Below, one piece after another: positions 35,818-44,877 of a stretch of DNA of 64,000 nucleotides. The position numbers were made by a program, and so were the translations under genes. The stretch's first letter is position 1; each line of letters opens with the position of its first letter. A model generated the notes under the pieces. It was not told the DNA's origin. It saw only the letters and a list, made by a program, of their open reading frames with translations, and did not search any database. The DNA comes from Methylobacterium sp. UNC378MF (GTDB taxonomy: Bacteria > Pseudomonadota > Alphaproteobacteria > Rhizobiales > Beijerinckiaceae), in contig NZ_FMWU01000016.1 of assembly GCF_900103195.1 (NCBI RefSeq), forward strand, positions 62,001 to 126,000, given 5' to 3'.

Positions 35818-36007
35818 ACGGGCGGCCTTGTCGGGACGATCACCGGCTGCCGGTGCGGTCCCGATCGCGCCGCCGGACCGCACGCTCGGCGTCGTCGCGG
35901 GCGCGGCGACTCAGTGCAGCGCGCGGCGTCGTCGATCGTGGCGCCGAGGGGATGGCTGCGCTCCGATCGCGAAGACGATTCGCGGCGACGCTGCATCCCG
36001 GCACCGG

Positions 36008-36184
36008 CTACCGCCGGCGCGGCTCGTCCTGCGGCAGGTGGCGGCCGTAGATCTCCTCCTTGTCCGCGCGCTGCTGGATCAGGTCGGCATAGGCCTGCCG
36101 CATCTCCGGAGAGACGCTGATGCTCTTGCCCTTGGCGGGCTTGCGCTTGGGCGCCTTCTTGAAGGTGTTGTTCGTGTCGCTCAT
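36008..36184 (-). CDS. Small basic hypothetical protein
   Basis: The 58-residue product (MSDTNNTFKKAPKRKPAKG start) is Lys-rich at the N-terminus and ends QQRADKEEIYGRHLPQDEP. It has no domain that I recognise. Codon use fits the surrounding genome and the frame stops cleanly at 36008, but the ribosome site is weak. It may be a small conserved alphaproteobacterial protein; it is annotated with moderate confidence. It is divergent from the exported protease-like gene. Confidence 0.5.
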   Translation of the reverse strand: MSDTNNTFKKAPKRKPAKGKSISVSPEMRQAYADLIQQRADKEEIYGRHLPQDEPRRR

Positions 36185-36376
36185 GCCGGGCCCCGCGTCG
36201 AACCGTGGCGGCATCGCGTGGCCGGTCGACCGAGCCGGCGATCCGGCCGCCGCCCAGGCCGGACATCCGCCCTGTAGCGCATCGCCGCCCCGGACGCACG
36301 GTGGCCCGGGACGGATTGATCTGGCCTGCCGCTGCGGCCTCTGCCAGGATCGAAACGATGACGGTCGGGGGCGGAG

Positions 36377-37840
36377 ATGGATGTGCGTGACTCGTCGCGG
36401 TTTCGGCGTCCGGGCGCGGCGCGCGGCCGCTCCCGGTGCGGGGCCTCGCTCGCGATCCTGATCGCCCTCGGCAGCCTGCCGGTTCAGGCGCAGGACCGGC
36501 CGGCGCCGGCCCGGCCCGCGCCGAGACCGGCACCGACGGCCGATCCCGCCTTCGAGGCCGCGAGGGCGACCTTCGAGGCCCTGCCGGAGGCCGACCGCAA
36601 GGCGGTCCAGGACGCCCTGGTCTGGACCGGCGATTTCAACGCCGTGGTGTCGGGAGCCTTCGGGCGCCGGACCTTCGAGGCGCTGAACGCCTACGGCGCC
36701 CGGGCCGGCGGCGCCGATCCCCTCGATCCGCGCGGGCGGGCAGCGCTGCTCTCCGCCGGCGCTGCGGCGCGGAATGCGGCGCGCTTCCGGGTTGCGGTCG
36801 ATCCCGGTACCGGCGCCGTGATGGGGGTTCCCGAGCGCCTGCTGGCGAAGCGCACCGCCCTGCCCTCCGGAACCCGCTGGCAGAGCCAGGACGGCCGGGT
36901 GACCCTGGAATCCCGCGCCTTCCCGCCCGGGACAGAGACCCTGGACGCGCTGTTCGAGAAGGCCACCGCGCCGCTGCCCGGCCGCAAGGTGACCTACAAG
37001 CTGCGACGACCCGACACCGTGGTGGTCACCGCCGAGACCGGGCCGGGACTGTCCTATATCCGCTACGCCTCGGGACCGGAGGGCGTGCGCGGCTTCCTGC
37101 TCGGCTACGACCGCGCCCTGGCACCGGAGGTCGACCGGCTCGTCATCGCCGTGGCGAACGCCTTCGTGCCGTTTCCGGATTCCGCAGCAGCGCCGGCCGC
37201 CCAGAGGCCGGCAAGTCCGGCGCCTCTGCCGGCGACCCGCGCCGCCGGCACGCCGGCGCCCCATCCGCCGGGCGCAGCCCTGGCGCCGGTGAGCCTCTCG
37301 GCCTCATCGGCGGCGGGCGCGGGTCTGGCGGTGGCGCCGGGGCGCGTGCTGACCGCCGTCGCCGTGCTGGAGGGCTGCGCCCAGCCGCGCGTCGGGTCTG
37401 CGCCGGCCCGTGTGCTCGCCACCGATCCGGCCGGTCTCGCACTCCTGGATGTGCCCGGGGCTGCTGCCCCGCTCCGGCCCGCAACGCGGACCGAGCCCGT
37501 CGGCGCCGAGGAGAGCCTGATCGCCCTCGCGCCGGGTCCGGAGGGGATCCAGGCCGCACCGGGCGAGGCGCGGGGAGGCGACGTCATAGCGGCACTCCAG
37601 CCGGGATCCGGCGGCGCGCCGGTGCTCGACCGGTCGGGTGCTCTCGTCGGGATCGTCGCCCGCTATCCCGCGGCACCGCGCCGGGTCGCCGGGGTGGTGC
37701 CGCCCGCGCGCTTGCCGCTGGTGCCGGGGCGGGCGATCACGGCCTTCCTGGCCGCCCAGGGCCTTCCCGCGGCGACGCCGCATCCGGGTGTCGGACCCGC
37801 CGCGCTCGCGCCCGCCGTGGTGGCGATCACCTGCCGATAG
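36377..37840 (+). CDS. Exported trypsin-like protein with apparently lost catalytic residues
   Basis: The 487-residue protein has a signal peptide (about 22-40, ending PVQAQ), an N-terminal helical domain resembling a peptidoglycan-binding fold (KAVQDALVWTGDFNAVVSG), a Pro/Ala-rich linker (about 275-300), and a C-terminal region with trypsin-like signatures. In that region the His of the usual TAAH site reads LTAVAVL, and the Asp of DLALL reads GLALLDV, while the serine site GSGGAPVLDRSG keeps Ser-Gly-Gly. Two of three catalytic residues therefore appear replaced, suggesting a periplasmic pseudoprotease. The alignment is by eye, so this needs structure-level confirmation. Confidence 0.72.
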   Translation: MDVRDSSRFRRPGAARGRSRCGASLAILIALGSLPVQAQDRPAPARPAPRPAPTADPAFEAARATFEALPEADRKAVQDALVWTGDFNAVVSGAFGRRTFEALNAYGARAGGADPLDPRGRAALLSAGAAARNAARFRVAVDPGTGAVMGVPERLLAKRTALPSGTRWQSQDGRVTLESRAFPPGTETLDALFEKATAPLPGRKVTYKLRRPDTVVVTAETGPGLSYIRYASGPEGVRGFLLGYDRALAPEVDRLVIAVANAFVPFPDSAAAPAAQRPASPAPLPATRAAGTPAPHPPGAALAPVSLSASSAAGAGLAVAPGRVLTAVAVLEGCAQPRVGSAPARVLATDPAGLALLDVPGAAAPLRPATRTEPVGAEESLIALAPGPEGIQAAPGEARGGDVIAALQPGSGGAPVLDRSGALVGIVARYPAAPRRVAGVVPPARLPLVPGRAITAFLAAQGLPAATPHPGVGPAALAPAVVAITCR

Positions 37841-37940
37841 GAGGGCGCGCGCCGGAGATGGCCGCCGCCTTTCGGCCTGGGCCTGCGCGCCCTCCAGGGG
37901 CCTGGGCGGACGACGCGTCCGCTCAGGCCGATCCTCCGGC

Positions 37941-38096
37941 TCAGAGCCGGCCGGTCACCAGCAGGACGATCAGCACGATCAGCAGGATGCCGCCGAGGCC
38001 GAAGCCGGGACCGCGATACGCACCGCCGCCGAGGAAGCCGCCGCCGCCGAAGGCCAGGATGATCAGGATGATGAGTAGAATGGTGACGAGGGACAT
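37941..38096 (-). CDS. Small membrane protein, DUF3309 family
   Basis: This 51-residue protein has a hydrophobic N-terminus (MSLVTILLIILIILAFGGG), a Gly-rich linker (GGGAYRGPGFG), and a second hydrophobic run (GGILLIVLIVLLVTGRL). Size and layout match DUF3309, a family of two-helix inner-membrane peptides common in proteobacteria, often stress-linked. The ATG at 38096 is chosen over an unconserved in-frame extension. Function is unknown. Confidence 0.8.
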   Translation of the reverse strand: MSLVTILLIILIILAFGGGGFLGGGAYRGPGFGLGGILLIVLIVLLVTGRL

Positions 38097-38218
38097 CGGT
38101 CGCGTTCTCCGGACGGTCGCGCTGGTGCGAGCGTGACCGTTCAAACGCTGCGACATTCCGTTCCGTTCAACGCCAAGCTACGCTTTTGTGAGGAAAATTC
38201 CGGATGCAGCCCCGGCGC

Positions 38219-39268
38219 TCAGGCGTGCCAGTCCGGCAGCGCCTCCTCCGGCGCGTCGAGCCAGCCTGGCACCGGCAGGTTGCGCTCGGTGAGGAAGGCC
38301 GGGTTGAACAGCTTGGAGGCGTAGCGCGCCGCCCCGTCGCACAGGATGGTCACGATGGTGTGGCCGGGCCCGAGGTCCCGGGCCAGCCGGATCGCCCCGG
38401 CGACGTTGATGCCCGAGGAGCCGCCCAGCGACAGCCCCTCCTCCCGCATCAGCCCGAAGACGATGTCGAGGGCTTCGCGGTCCGGGATGCGGAAGGCGCG
38501 ATCGGGGGTGAAGCCCGCGAGGTTGCCGGTGATGCGCCCCTGGCCGATCCCCTCGGTGATCGAGGAGCCCTCGGCCTTCAGGGTGCCGGTGGTGTAATGC
38601 GCGTAGAGGGCCGAGCCCTCCGGATCGGAGAGCGCGATCTTCACCTGCGGGTTGCGGGCGCGCAGGGCCTCGGCGGTGCCGGCGAGCGTGCCGCCGGTCC
38701 CGGCCGCGCAGACGAAGCCGTCGACCCGGCCGCCGGTCTGCGCCCAGATCTCCGGGCCGGTGCCGTCGACATGGGCCTGCCGGTTGGCGACGTTGTCGAA
38801 CTGGTCGGCGAAGAAGGCGCCGGCCGGCTCGGTGGCGGCGAGCTTTTCCGCAAGGCGCCGGGCCACGTGGACGTAATTGTTCGGGTTGGCGAAGGGCACG
38901 GCCGGGACCTCCACCAGCCGGGCGCCCGCGAGCCGCAGGGTCTGCTTCTTCTCCTCGGACTGGGTGACCGGGATGACGATCAGCGTCCGGTAGCCGCGCA
39001 CCGAGGCCACCAGGGCGAGGCCGATGCCGGTATTGCCGGCGGTGCCCTCCACGATGGTGCCGCCCGGACGGATCAGGCCCTTCGCCTCCGCGTCCCGCAC
39101 GATGGAGAGCGCGGCACGGTCCTTCACCGATAGCCCCGGATTCAGGAACTCGGCCTTGCCGTAGATGGTGCAGCCGGTCTCCTCGGAGGCGCGGCGCAGA
39201 CGGATCAGCGGGGTGCTGCCGATGGCGGCCAGGACGTCGGGAGCGGGTTCGCGACTCGGTACAATCAT
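38219..39268 (-). CDS. cysK: Cysteine synthase A (O-acetylserine sulfhydrylase)
   Basis: The 349-residue PLP enzyme has the active-site lysine in FLNPGLSVKDRAAL, the substrate loop GTAGNTGIGLALVA, the phosphate-binding GTGGTLAGTAEAL, and the C-terminal GLSLGGSSGINVAGA. It makes cysteine from O-acetylserine and sulfide. The extra length beyond typical 310-residue CysK is at the C-terminus (NPAFLTERNLPVPGWL), matching a CysK subgroup known in alphaproteobacteria; a cystathionine-type relative is less likely. It is the last gene in a minus-strand sulfate assimilation block, 39 bases after cysA. Confidence 0.9.
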   Translation of the reverse strand: MIVPSREPAPDVLAAIGSTPLIRLRRASEETGCTIYGKAEFLNPGLSVKDRAALSIVRDAEAKGLIRPGGTIVEGTAGNTGIGLALVASVRGYRTLIVIPVTQSEEKKQTLRLAGARLVEVPAVPFANPNNYVHVARRLAEKLAATEPAGAFFADQFDNVANRQAHVDGTGPEIWAQTGGRVDGFVCAAGTGGTLAGTAEALRARNPQVKIALSDPEGSALYAHYTTGTLKAEGSSITEGIGQGRITGNLAGFTPDRAFRIPDREALDIVFGLMREEGLSLGGSSGINVAGAIRLARDLGPGHTIVTILCDGAARYASKLFNPAFLTERNLPVPGWLDAPEEALPDWHA

Positions 39269-39307
39269 GGTCAGGAGCCTAGGATGCGGCGCGGCCGCTG
39301 GCGAGCC

Positions 39308-40354
39308 TCACCCGAACACGTGCCCGCCATTGATCCGCAGCCCCACCGGATGCCCGGCGGCGTAGCGCACGCCGTCAAAATCCTCCACGGCCAACACCCG
39401 CCCCTCGGCATCCGCCACCTCGATCCGCTGGCGGCCCTGTGTCCGGTACGAGCTGCGCACCGTGCCGGACAGGTGCGCCGCCTCGGGCTCGGCGAGCTGC
39501 AGCTGCCAGGGCCGCACGTAGAGCTTGACCGGACCGAACAGGCTGGCGGGCGCTATCACCGGCGTCTCCCGGCCCCGGACCAGCACCCGGCCGCCCTCGG
39601 CGATCGCCTCCACCTCGACGGAATCGCCCAGGAACTTCATCACGGTGGCGGAGGCCGGGTTCTCCTGCACCTCGTCCGGCGTGCCGACCTGCTCCAGCCG
39701 GCCGCGGTCGAGCACCGCGACGCGGTCGGACAGCTCCAGGGCCTCGTCCTGGTCGTGGGTCACGAAGATCGTGGTCTGGCCGGTGCGGTCGTGGATCTCA
39801 CGCAGCCAGCGGCGCAGGTCCTTGCGGACCTGGGCGTCCAGCGCGCCGAAGGGCTCGTCGAGCAGCAGCACCCGCGGCTCGACGGCGAGCGCCCGGGCGA
39901 GCGCCACCCGCTGGCGCTGGCCGCCCGAGAGCTGCGACGGGTAGCGGTCGCCGAAGCCGGAGAGCCGGATCAGGTCGAGCAGGTCGCCGACCCGGCGCTT
40001 GATCTCGGCCTTGGCCGGCCGGTCGGCGCGCCGCCGCGCGTTCAGCCCGTAGGCGATGTTGTCGGCCACGCTCATGTGCTTGAACAGGGCGTAGTGCTGG
40101 AACACGAAGCCCACGGCCCGTTCCTGCACGGGCAGACTCGTGGCGTCGTCGCCGCCGAACAGAATCCGGCCCCGGTCCGGCGCGTCGAGCCCGGCGATGA
40201 TCCGCAGCAGCGTCGTCTTGCCCGAGCCCGAGGGGCCCAGAAGCCCGATCAGCTCGCCCGCCCGCACGTCGAGGGACAGGTCGTGCAGCACCGCCGCCGT
40301 GTCGAAAGTCTTCGAGACGTTCTCGATCCGGATCGCCGTGGAGGGCCGGTCCAA
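39308..40354 (-). CDS. cysA: Sulfate/thiosulfate ABC transporter ATP-binding protein CysA
   Basis: The 348-residue ATPase has Walker [13 protein letters not shown], the signature [15 protein letters not shown], Walker [14 protein letters not shown], the H-loop [11 protein letters not shown], and a C-terminal TOBE domain (about 235-345). It powers sulfate import by CysTW. The start is ambiguous: TTG at 40354 gives [15 protein letters not shown], which matches CysA starts and lies 7 bases after the cysW stop; an ATG at 40492 is in frame but would overlap cysW by 131 bases. Confidence 0.93.
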   Translation of the reverse strand: MDRPSTAIRIENVSKTFDTAAVLHDLSLDVRAGELIGLLGPSGSGKTTLLRIIAGLDAPDRGRILFGGDDATSLPVQERAVGFVFQHYALFKHMSVADNIAYGLNARRRADRPAKAEIKRRVGDLLDLIRLSGFGDRYPSQLSGGQRQRVALARALAVEPRVLLLDEPFGALDAQVRKDLRRWLREIHDRTGQTTIFVTHDQDEALELSDRVAVLDRGRLEQVGTPDEVQENPASATVMKFLGDSVEVEAIAEGGRVLVRGRETPVIAPASLFGPVKLYVRPWQLQLAEPEAAHLSGTVRSSYRTQGRQRIEVADAEGRVLAVEDFDGVRYAAGHPVGLRINGGHVFG

Positions 40355-40361
40355 GGGGCCG

Positions 40362-41243
40362 TCAGTGAGCCCGGCCGGCCGCGAGCTCCCCCGCGAAGCG
40401 CCATTCGAGAACGGACTTGAGAACGAGGGTGATGAGGGCAAGGACGGCGAGGAGCGAAGCGACGGCGAATGCGGCGACGAAATTGTACTCATTGTAGAGG
40501 ATCTCCACGTGAAGTGGGATGGTGTTGGTCAGGCCGCGGATGTGGCCCGACACCACCGACACCGCTCCGAATTCGCCCATCGCCCGGGCATTGCAGAGGA
40601 GCACGCTGTAGAGCAGGCCCCAGCGGATATTGGGCAGCGTGACCGTCCGGAACGCGTGCAGGCCCGAGGCGCCGAGGGTGAGCGCCGCCTCCTCCTCGGC
40701 GGTGCCCTGCTCCTGCATCAGCGGGATCAGCTCGCGGGCGACGAACGGGAAGGTCACGAACACCGTCGCCAGCACGATGCCCGGCAGCGCGAACAGGATC
40801 TGGATGCCGTGATCGATGAGCCAGGAGCCGAACAGCCCCTGGGAGCCGAACAGCAGCACGTAGATCATCCCCGAGACCACCGGCGAGACCGAGAAGGGCA
40901 GGTCGATCAGGGTGATCAGCAGCGACTTGCCGGGGAACTCGAACTTGGCGATGGCCCAGGAGGCGGCCAGCCCGAACACGACGTTGAACGGCACCGCGAT
41001 CGCCGCCACCGTCAGCGTCAGGCGGATCGCGCTCCAGGCGTCGGGCTCCCGGAACGCGTCCAGGAAGGCGCCGATCCCCTTCGAGAAGGCCTGGGTGAAC
41101 ACCGCGATCAGCGGCAGAACCAGGAACAGCGCCAGGAACGCCACCGCGATGCCGATCAGGACGACGCGGGTGGCGGCGCCTTCGGAGGCGACCGGGGCCG
41201 GCTTGGCGGACGGCACGATGGCGGGGAAGACACCCTCAGACAT
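40362..41243 (-). CDS. cysW: Sulfate ABC transporter permease CysW
   Basis: This 293-residue permease has six membrane helices and the EAA-type loop [22 protein letters not shown] that contacts CysA. Other marks are [17 protein letters not shown] in helix 1, [12 protein letters not shown], and the [17 protein letters not shown] segment typical of CysW. It forms the inner-membrane channel with CysT. Its ATG overlaps the cysT stop by 8 bases. Confidence 0.94.
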   Translation of the reverse strand: MSEGVFPAIVPSAKPAPVASEGAATRVVLIGIAVAFLALFLVLPLIAVFTQAFSKGIGAFLDAFREPDAWSAIRLTLTVAAIAVPFNVVFGLAASWAIAKFEFPGKSLLITLIDLPFSVSPVVSGMIYVLLFGSQGLFGSWLIDHGIQILFALPGIVLATVFVTFPFVARELIPLMQEQGTAEEEAALTLGASGLHAFRTVTLPNIRWGLLYSVLLCNARAMGEFGAVSVVSGHIRGLTNTIPLHVEILYNEYNFVAAFAVASLLAVLALITLVLKSVLEWRFAGELAAGRAH

Positions 41244-42090
41244 AGCCGAACCGCCGCCGTGACCAGGTCTGGATGAGGTTGATGGCGAGCAGCGTCAGGA
41301 ACGAGATCCCGAGCATGATCGTGGCGATGGCGGCCGCGCCGCCGTAATCGAACTCCGAGAGCTTGATGACGATGAGCAGCGGCGCGATCTCCGACACGTA
41401 GGGCAGGTTGCCGGCGATGAAGATGATCGAGCCGTACTCGCCGACGCCCCGGGCGAAGGCGAGCGCGAAGCCGGTGAGCACCGCCGGGATCAGCGGCGGC
41501 AGCACCACCCTGGTGAGGGTGACGAGGCGCGTCGCGCCGAGGGTGGCGGAGGCCTCCTCGATCTCCTTGTCGATCTCGGCGATCAGCGGCTGCACGGTCC
41601 GCACCGCGAAGGGCAGCCCGATGAACACCATGGCGATGAAGATGCCCACCGGCGTGTAGGCCGCCTGGATGCCGAGCCGCGCGAGCGGGGCGCCCAGCAG
41701 CCCGTCCGGCGCATAGAGCGCGGCCAGCGCGATGCCGGCGACCGCGGTCGGCAACGCGAAGGGCAGGTCGACCGCGGCATCGACGAGCTTGCGGCCCGGG
41801 AATCGGTAGCGGGTCAGCACCCAGGCCACGAGGAAGCCGAACAGGGAGGCCACGAGCGCCGCGACGGCCGAGACGCCGAAGCTGATCCGCAGGGCGCTCG
41901 CCACCCGCGGATCGGTGGCGACCTCCCAGATGCCCGACAGGCCGAGCCCCGAGGCCTTCACCACCAGCCCGGCCAGCGGCAGCAGGACGATCAGCCCGAG
42001 GCAGGTCAGCGTGTAGCCGAAGCTGATCCCGAAGCCCGGGATCACGCTCGGCCGTCGGAAGGTCCGTCGGAGGCGGGGCGTTTCGACCAT
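41236..42090 (-). CDS. cysT: Sulfate ABC transporter permease CysT
   Basis: The 284-residue protein has six helices and the EAA loop [21 protein letters not shown], followed by [19 protein letters not shown], the CysT landmark. Helix 2 contains [18 protein letters not shown] and [13 protein letters not shown]. With CysW it builds the transmembrane pore. It follows the binding-protein gene by 10 bases and overlaps cysW, so one mRNA is likely. Confidence 0.94.
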   Translation of the reverse strand: MVETPRLRRTFRRPSVIPGFGISFGYTLTCLGLIVLLPLAGLVVKASGLGLSGIWEVATDPRVASALRISFGVSAVAALVASLFGFLVAWVLTRYRFPGRKLVDAAVDLPFALPTAVAGIALAALYAPDGLLGAPLARLGIQAAYTPVGIFIAMVFIGLPFAVRTVQPLIAEIDKEIEEASATLGATRLVTLTRVVLPPLIPAVLTGFALAFARGVGEYGSIIFIAGNLPYVSEIAPLLIVIKLSEFDYGGAAAIATIMLGISFLTLLAINLIQTWSRRRFGYV

Positions 42091-42100
42091 GGTTCCCGCC

Positions 42101-43138
42101 TCAGCGGCCGGCCCGGCTCAAACGATCGAACAAGCCGCCGGCGTCGAAGTTCCGCTTCTGGATCTCGTCCCAGGAGCCTTGCAGGTCCTCGATCTTGAAC
42201 AGCTTGATGTCCGGGAGCTGCGCGAGGTCGGCCTGAGCGGCCGCTTCCCGGCGGATCGGGCGGTAATGATGCTTGGCGAAGATCGCCTGGGCGCGGTCGG
42301 TGTAGAGGAAGTCGAGATAGGCCTGCGCGGCCTTCGTCGTTCCCTTGCGCTCGGCGTTGGCCGCAACGAGGGCCACCGGCGGCTCGGCATAGATCGAAGT
42401 CGGCGGCGAGACGATGTCGAACTTGTCGGCGCCGAATTCCTGGAGGACGAGATAGGCCTCGTTCTCCCAAGTCGGCAGCACGTCGCCGAGGCCGCGCTGC
42501 GCGAAGGTCACGGTGGAGCCGCGGGCGCCGGTATCGAGCACCGGCACGTTCTTGTAGATCTGACCGACGAAGGCGTCGGCCTTGGCGGCGTCCTTGTCCT
42601 GGCCGTAGGCGTAGCCCCAGGCGGCCAGGAAGTTCCAGCGTCCGCCCGCCGAGGTCTTCGGGTTCGGGGTGATCACCTTCACGTCGGATTTGGTGAGGTC
42701 GGCCCAGTCCTTGATGCCCTTCGGGTTGCCCTTGCGGACGAGGAACACCACCGTCGACGTGTAGGGCGTCGCCTGGTTCGGCAGCTTGCTGCGCCAATCC
42801 TCCGGGACCTTGTGGGTGAGCTTGGCGATCGCATCGATGTCGGACGGGATGCCAAGGGTCACGACGTCGGCGTCGACGCCGTCGATCACCGTCCGCGCCT
42901 GCGCGCCGGAGCCGCCATGCGAGGCGCGAACCGTGATGGCCTCGCCGGTCTTGGCCTTCCACGCCTCCGCGAAGGCGGCGTTGATCTCCCGATAGAGTTC
43001 GCGGGTCGGATCGTACGAGACGTTGAGGAGCGCGGTCTCGGCCACGGCCGGCAGCGCGCAGGCCCACAGGCCTGCGCCGGCCAGAAGGGAAAGACCGATG
43101 GCCCGAGCCACCCACTCCCGACCTGAAGCGTTCTTCAT
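42101..43138 (-). CDS. sbp: Periplasmic sulfate-binding protein
   Basis: The 345-residue precursor has a signal peptide (ending LPAVAET) and the sulfate-binding family core: LLNVSYDPTRELYREIN, ITVRASHGGSGAQARTVIDG, DVVTLGIPSDIDAIA, KVITPNPKTSAGGRWNFLAA, and GDVLPTWENEAYLVL. It binds sulfate (or thiosulfate) and delivers it to CysTW. It is the first gene of the cys block. An inverted repeat at 43202-43221 lies 64 bases upstream and may control the operon. Confidence 0.95.
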   Translation of the reverse strand: MKNASGREWVARAIGLSLLAGAGLWACALPAVAETALLNVSYDPTRELYREINAAFAEAWKAKTGEAITVRASHGGSGAQARTVIDGVDADVVTLGIPSDIDAIAKLTHKVPEDWRSKLPNQATPYTSTVVFLVRKGNPKGIKDWADLTKSDVKVITPNPKTSAGGRWNFLAAWGYAYGQDKDAAKADAFVGQIYKNVPVLDTGARGSTVTFAQRGLGDVLPTWENEAYLVLQEFGADKFDIVSPPTSIYAEPPVALVAANAERKGTTKAAQAYLDFLYTDRAQAIFAKHHYRPIRREAAAQADLAQLPDIKLFKIEDLQGSWDEIQKRNFDAGGLFDRLSRAGR

Positions 43139-43664
43139 CGCGTCCGATTCCCAGCCTGGCGCCTGCGACCCAGGGACGGCTCGCCCCCGATAACAGGCCA
43201 ATCGTTCTTTTTATCGAACGAAGTCAAGCCGGGACCGCGCGGGAGCGTGATCCCGCCCCGCCGGCAACATCACCGAACGCCCCGATAAGGCAAGCGTCTT
43301 CAGAGCATTAGCCGGTCAGAAGGTATGGATCTTCTCCGAAAACGAGGCGTCGGGGAAGAATATCGGCCGCGCGGCTGGTTTTGTAGAACGAACGATCTCG
43401 TGTGCGTCAGCGCACATAAGAAGCTGCCGTCCGTCGCGCGGGAGCGCCGAGCGCGGACTTCATGACGCGCTACCTACGTTGGATGCGGGTGACGCGGGGC
43501 CGGGCGTCGGGTTCAGGGCGGCGGCATCACGCGTGCGGTGCCGGGCCTCAGCGGGCCGGAGCGAAGCCCGCTCTGCGGGCCAGGATGAACTTCGCTCCCG
43601 TCGCGGCCACCTGTCGGACGCCGCGCGGCACTGAGATCTGTCCCGCGGCGCGATGCGCGGTCGC
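43139..43664. other. 526-base region upstream of the sulfate operon
   Basis: No convincing gene is found. It includes the inverted repeat at 43202-43221 and a second GAACGAACGA half-site group at 43386-43395, plus a 6-bp hairpin TGTGCG/CGCACA at 43401-43416. The remainder is low in obvious coding signal. Confidence 0.65.
43202..43221. promoter_or_regulatory. Inverted repeat before the sulfate operon (candidate operator)
   Basis: TCGTTC (43202-43207) and GAACGA (43216-43221) face each other across eight AT-rich bases (tttttatc). The position, 64-84 bases before the binding-protein ATG, suits an operator for a sulfur-status regulator; the regulator is unknown. Confidence 0.5.
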
Positions 43665-43850
43665 TCAGCGCTTCGGCTTGTTGAGCCGGGCGATCAGGGC
43701 TTCGAGCCGCGGATCGACGGGTGCCGAGAGGGCGTCCGTGAACAGCGTGCGCAGATGCTGACCGAGATGACGACGGATATTGGGGCTCAGCGGTGCCGCC
43801 TCGGTGGACCGTTCCGTCTCGCAGACGCGCTCTGGATGCGGCTTCGACAT
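43665..43850 (-). CDS. NepR-like small anti-sigma factor (orphan)
   Basis: The 61-residue protein has the NepR signature PLSPNIRRHLGQHLRTLF followed by VDPRLEALIARLNK. NepR proteins hold the general stress sigma factor EcfG until phosphorylated PhyR captures them. The usual phyR-nepR-ecfG cluster is absent here, so this is a second, unlinked paralogue. The ATG at 43850 has a GAGGATC site; upstream residues are not conserved. Some NepR-like paralogues bind PhyR but not EcfG, so its direction of effect is not certain. Confidence 0.8.
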   Translation of the reverse strand: MSKPHPERVCETERSTEAAPLSPNIRRHLGQHLRTLFTDALSAPVDPRLEALIARLNKPKR

Positions 43851-43952
43851 GACGGGAGATCCTCGCACCGGCCTGGATGTACGGTTGCAAGGTTTGGTTA
43901 AGGAGCCGTCACCGTCCCGTCTCAACCCGGCGCCGGAGCGGTGTCGCAGATC

Positions 43953-43978
43953 GGAACTGGCGCGGCGAAGGGCACGTT
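43953..43978 (+). promoter_or_regulatory. EcfG-type general stress promoter
   Basis: GGAAC (43953-43957) and CGTT (43975-43978) with a 17-base spacer match the alphaproteobacterial EcfG consensus. It points towards the short secreted peptide gene beginning at 44016, and sits about 100 bases upstream of the nepR-like gene on the other strand. Confidence 0.6.
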
Positions 43979-44015
43979 GCCGGCGCATCCCCCCTCCACA
44001 GCTCGGAGCCGCCCT

Positions 44016-44183
44016 GTGTCCCGCTCAATTCCCTTGATGATGTTGGTGGTCCTCGGGACGGTGACGGCGGGCGCGCCCTGCGTCGCGCAGACGAAGCCCG
44101 GCGAGATCAAGGGCATCGACGCGATGGGCGACAAGTCGCGCAGTGCCCAGGACGGCTGGAGTCAGGTGCTGTTCGTGATCTAA
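44016..44183 (+). CDS. Short secreted peptide downstream of an EcfG-type promoter
   Basis: From GTG 44016 the product has 55 residues: a signal-like N-terminus (IPLMMLVVLGTVTAGAPCVAQ) and a short mature part KPGEIKGIDAMGDKSRSAQ ending DGWSQVLFVI. An ATG at 44037 is an alternative start. No homologue is recognised. The promoter-like sequence about 40 bases upstream supports expression, and the signal peptide supports a real gene, but such a short frame could be chance. Confidence 0.4.
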   Translation: MSRSIPLMMLVVLGTVTAGAPCVAQTKPGEIKGIDAMGDKSRSAQDGWSQVLFVI

Positions 44184-44333
44184 TCGGTCTCCGCATCTCG
44201 GTTCAGCGCCGCACCCGGCATCCCGGGATGCCGGGTGCGGACCGGCGTCGCTTGGAGAGCCGAACGCTTCACCTCGCCGCGCAGATGGTGCCGATCCCGC
44301 TCATCCCGGATCGGGATCGGCCGCTCTGCCCGC

Positions 44334-44678
44334 TCAGCGATACCCGTACCGGCTCTTGGCGGCGGCGAGCAGGTGCAGGGCCTCGCCCGATTTGCCGGCC
44401 GCGCATTCTGCTGCGGCTTGGGCGAGGTCGGCGCTGAACCGGTCGCCCACCGGCTTGTTGAGATTGCCGGTCGCCACGTCGCTGTCGACGATCGCCTTGG
44501 TGCGCGCGATCTCCGGGCCGCAGCCACTGCCCGTGGGCAGGGCCAGAGGCGCCGGGACGATCGGCGAAGGTTCCATGACCGCGGGCGTGGCGCGCTGCTG
44601 GCAGGCGCCCAGTGCGGCGGCGGCAAGGGCGGCGAGGCTGAGACGCATCGGAAGACGGGACGCGGGCACGGCGATCAT
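44334..44678 (-). CDS. Small predicted lipoprotein, unknown function
   Basis: The 114-residue product has a signal peptide ending in the lipobox AALGAC (Cys at about residue 26 from ATG 44678), followed by a mature part with GCGPEIARTKAIVDSDVATGNLNKPV and a C-terminal helix GEALHLLAAAKSRYGYR. The helical end with paired cysteines (GSGCGP, AAECAAG) looks like a folded domain. An internal ATG at 44648 is the alternative start. The nearest description is a conserved Methylobacterium lipoprotein; no function is known. Confidence 0.65.
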   Translation of the reverse strand: MIAVPASRLPMRLSLAALAAAALGACQQRATPAVMEPSPIVPAPLALPTGSGCGPEIARTKAIVDSDVATGNLNKPVGDRFSADLAQAAAECAAGKSGEALHLLAAAKSRYGYR

Positions 44679-44877
44679 CCTGTTGGGGCGCAGGGGCTGC
44701 GCCGCCGAGGTTTTGTGCCGAGCTTGGCAGTGGGTCAATCGCTCCGGTCACATGCCGCAGGGGTGTGGGACGCGGGACGGCGAAGGCCGGAGCCGTGAAA
44801 TTCCGCTGTCGTCAGAGTGGTTTGGAGCGCGCCGCCTGCGTTGGGCCTCGGCAGCGCGCTCCGAATCGTGACGACGC

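Noticed and set aside
35890..35990. Seventh copy of the dispersed repeat
   Set aside because: Only a short ggctgcgctccgatcgcgaa match is present and the other arm is missing.
40355..40492. Longer CysA start at ATG 40492
   Set aside because: The added 46 residues are Ser/Pro-rich, unlike any CysA, and would overlap cysW by 131 bases.
43462..43761. 99-residue frame upstream of the sulfate operon
   Set aside because: No ribosome site, Arg-rich composition and overlap with the nepR-like gene on the other strand.
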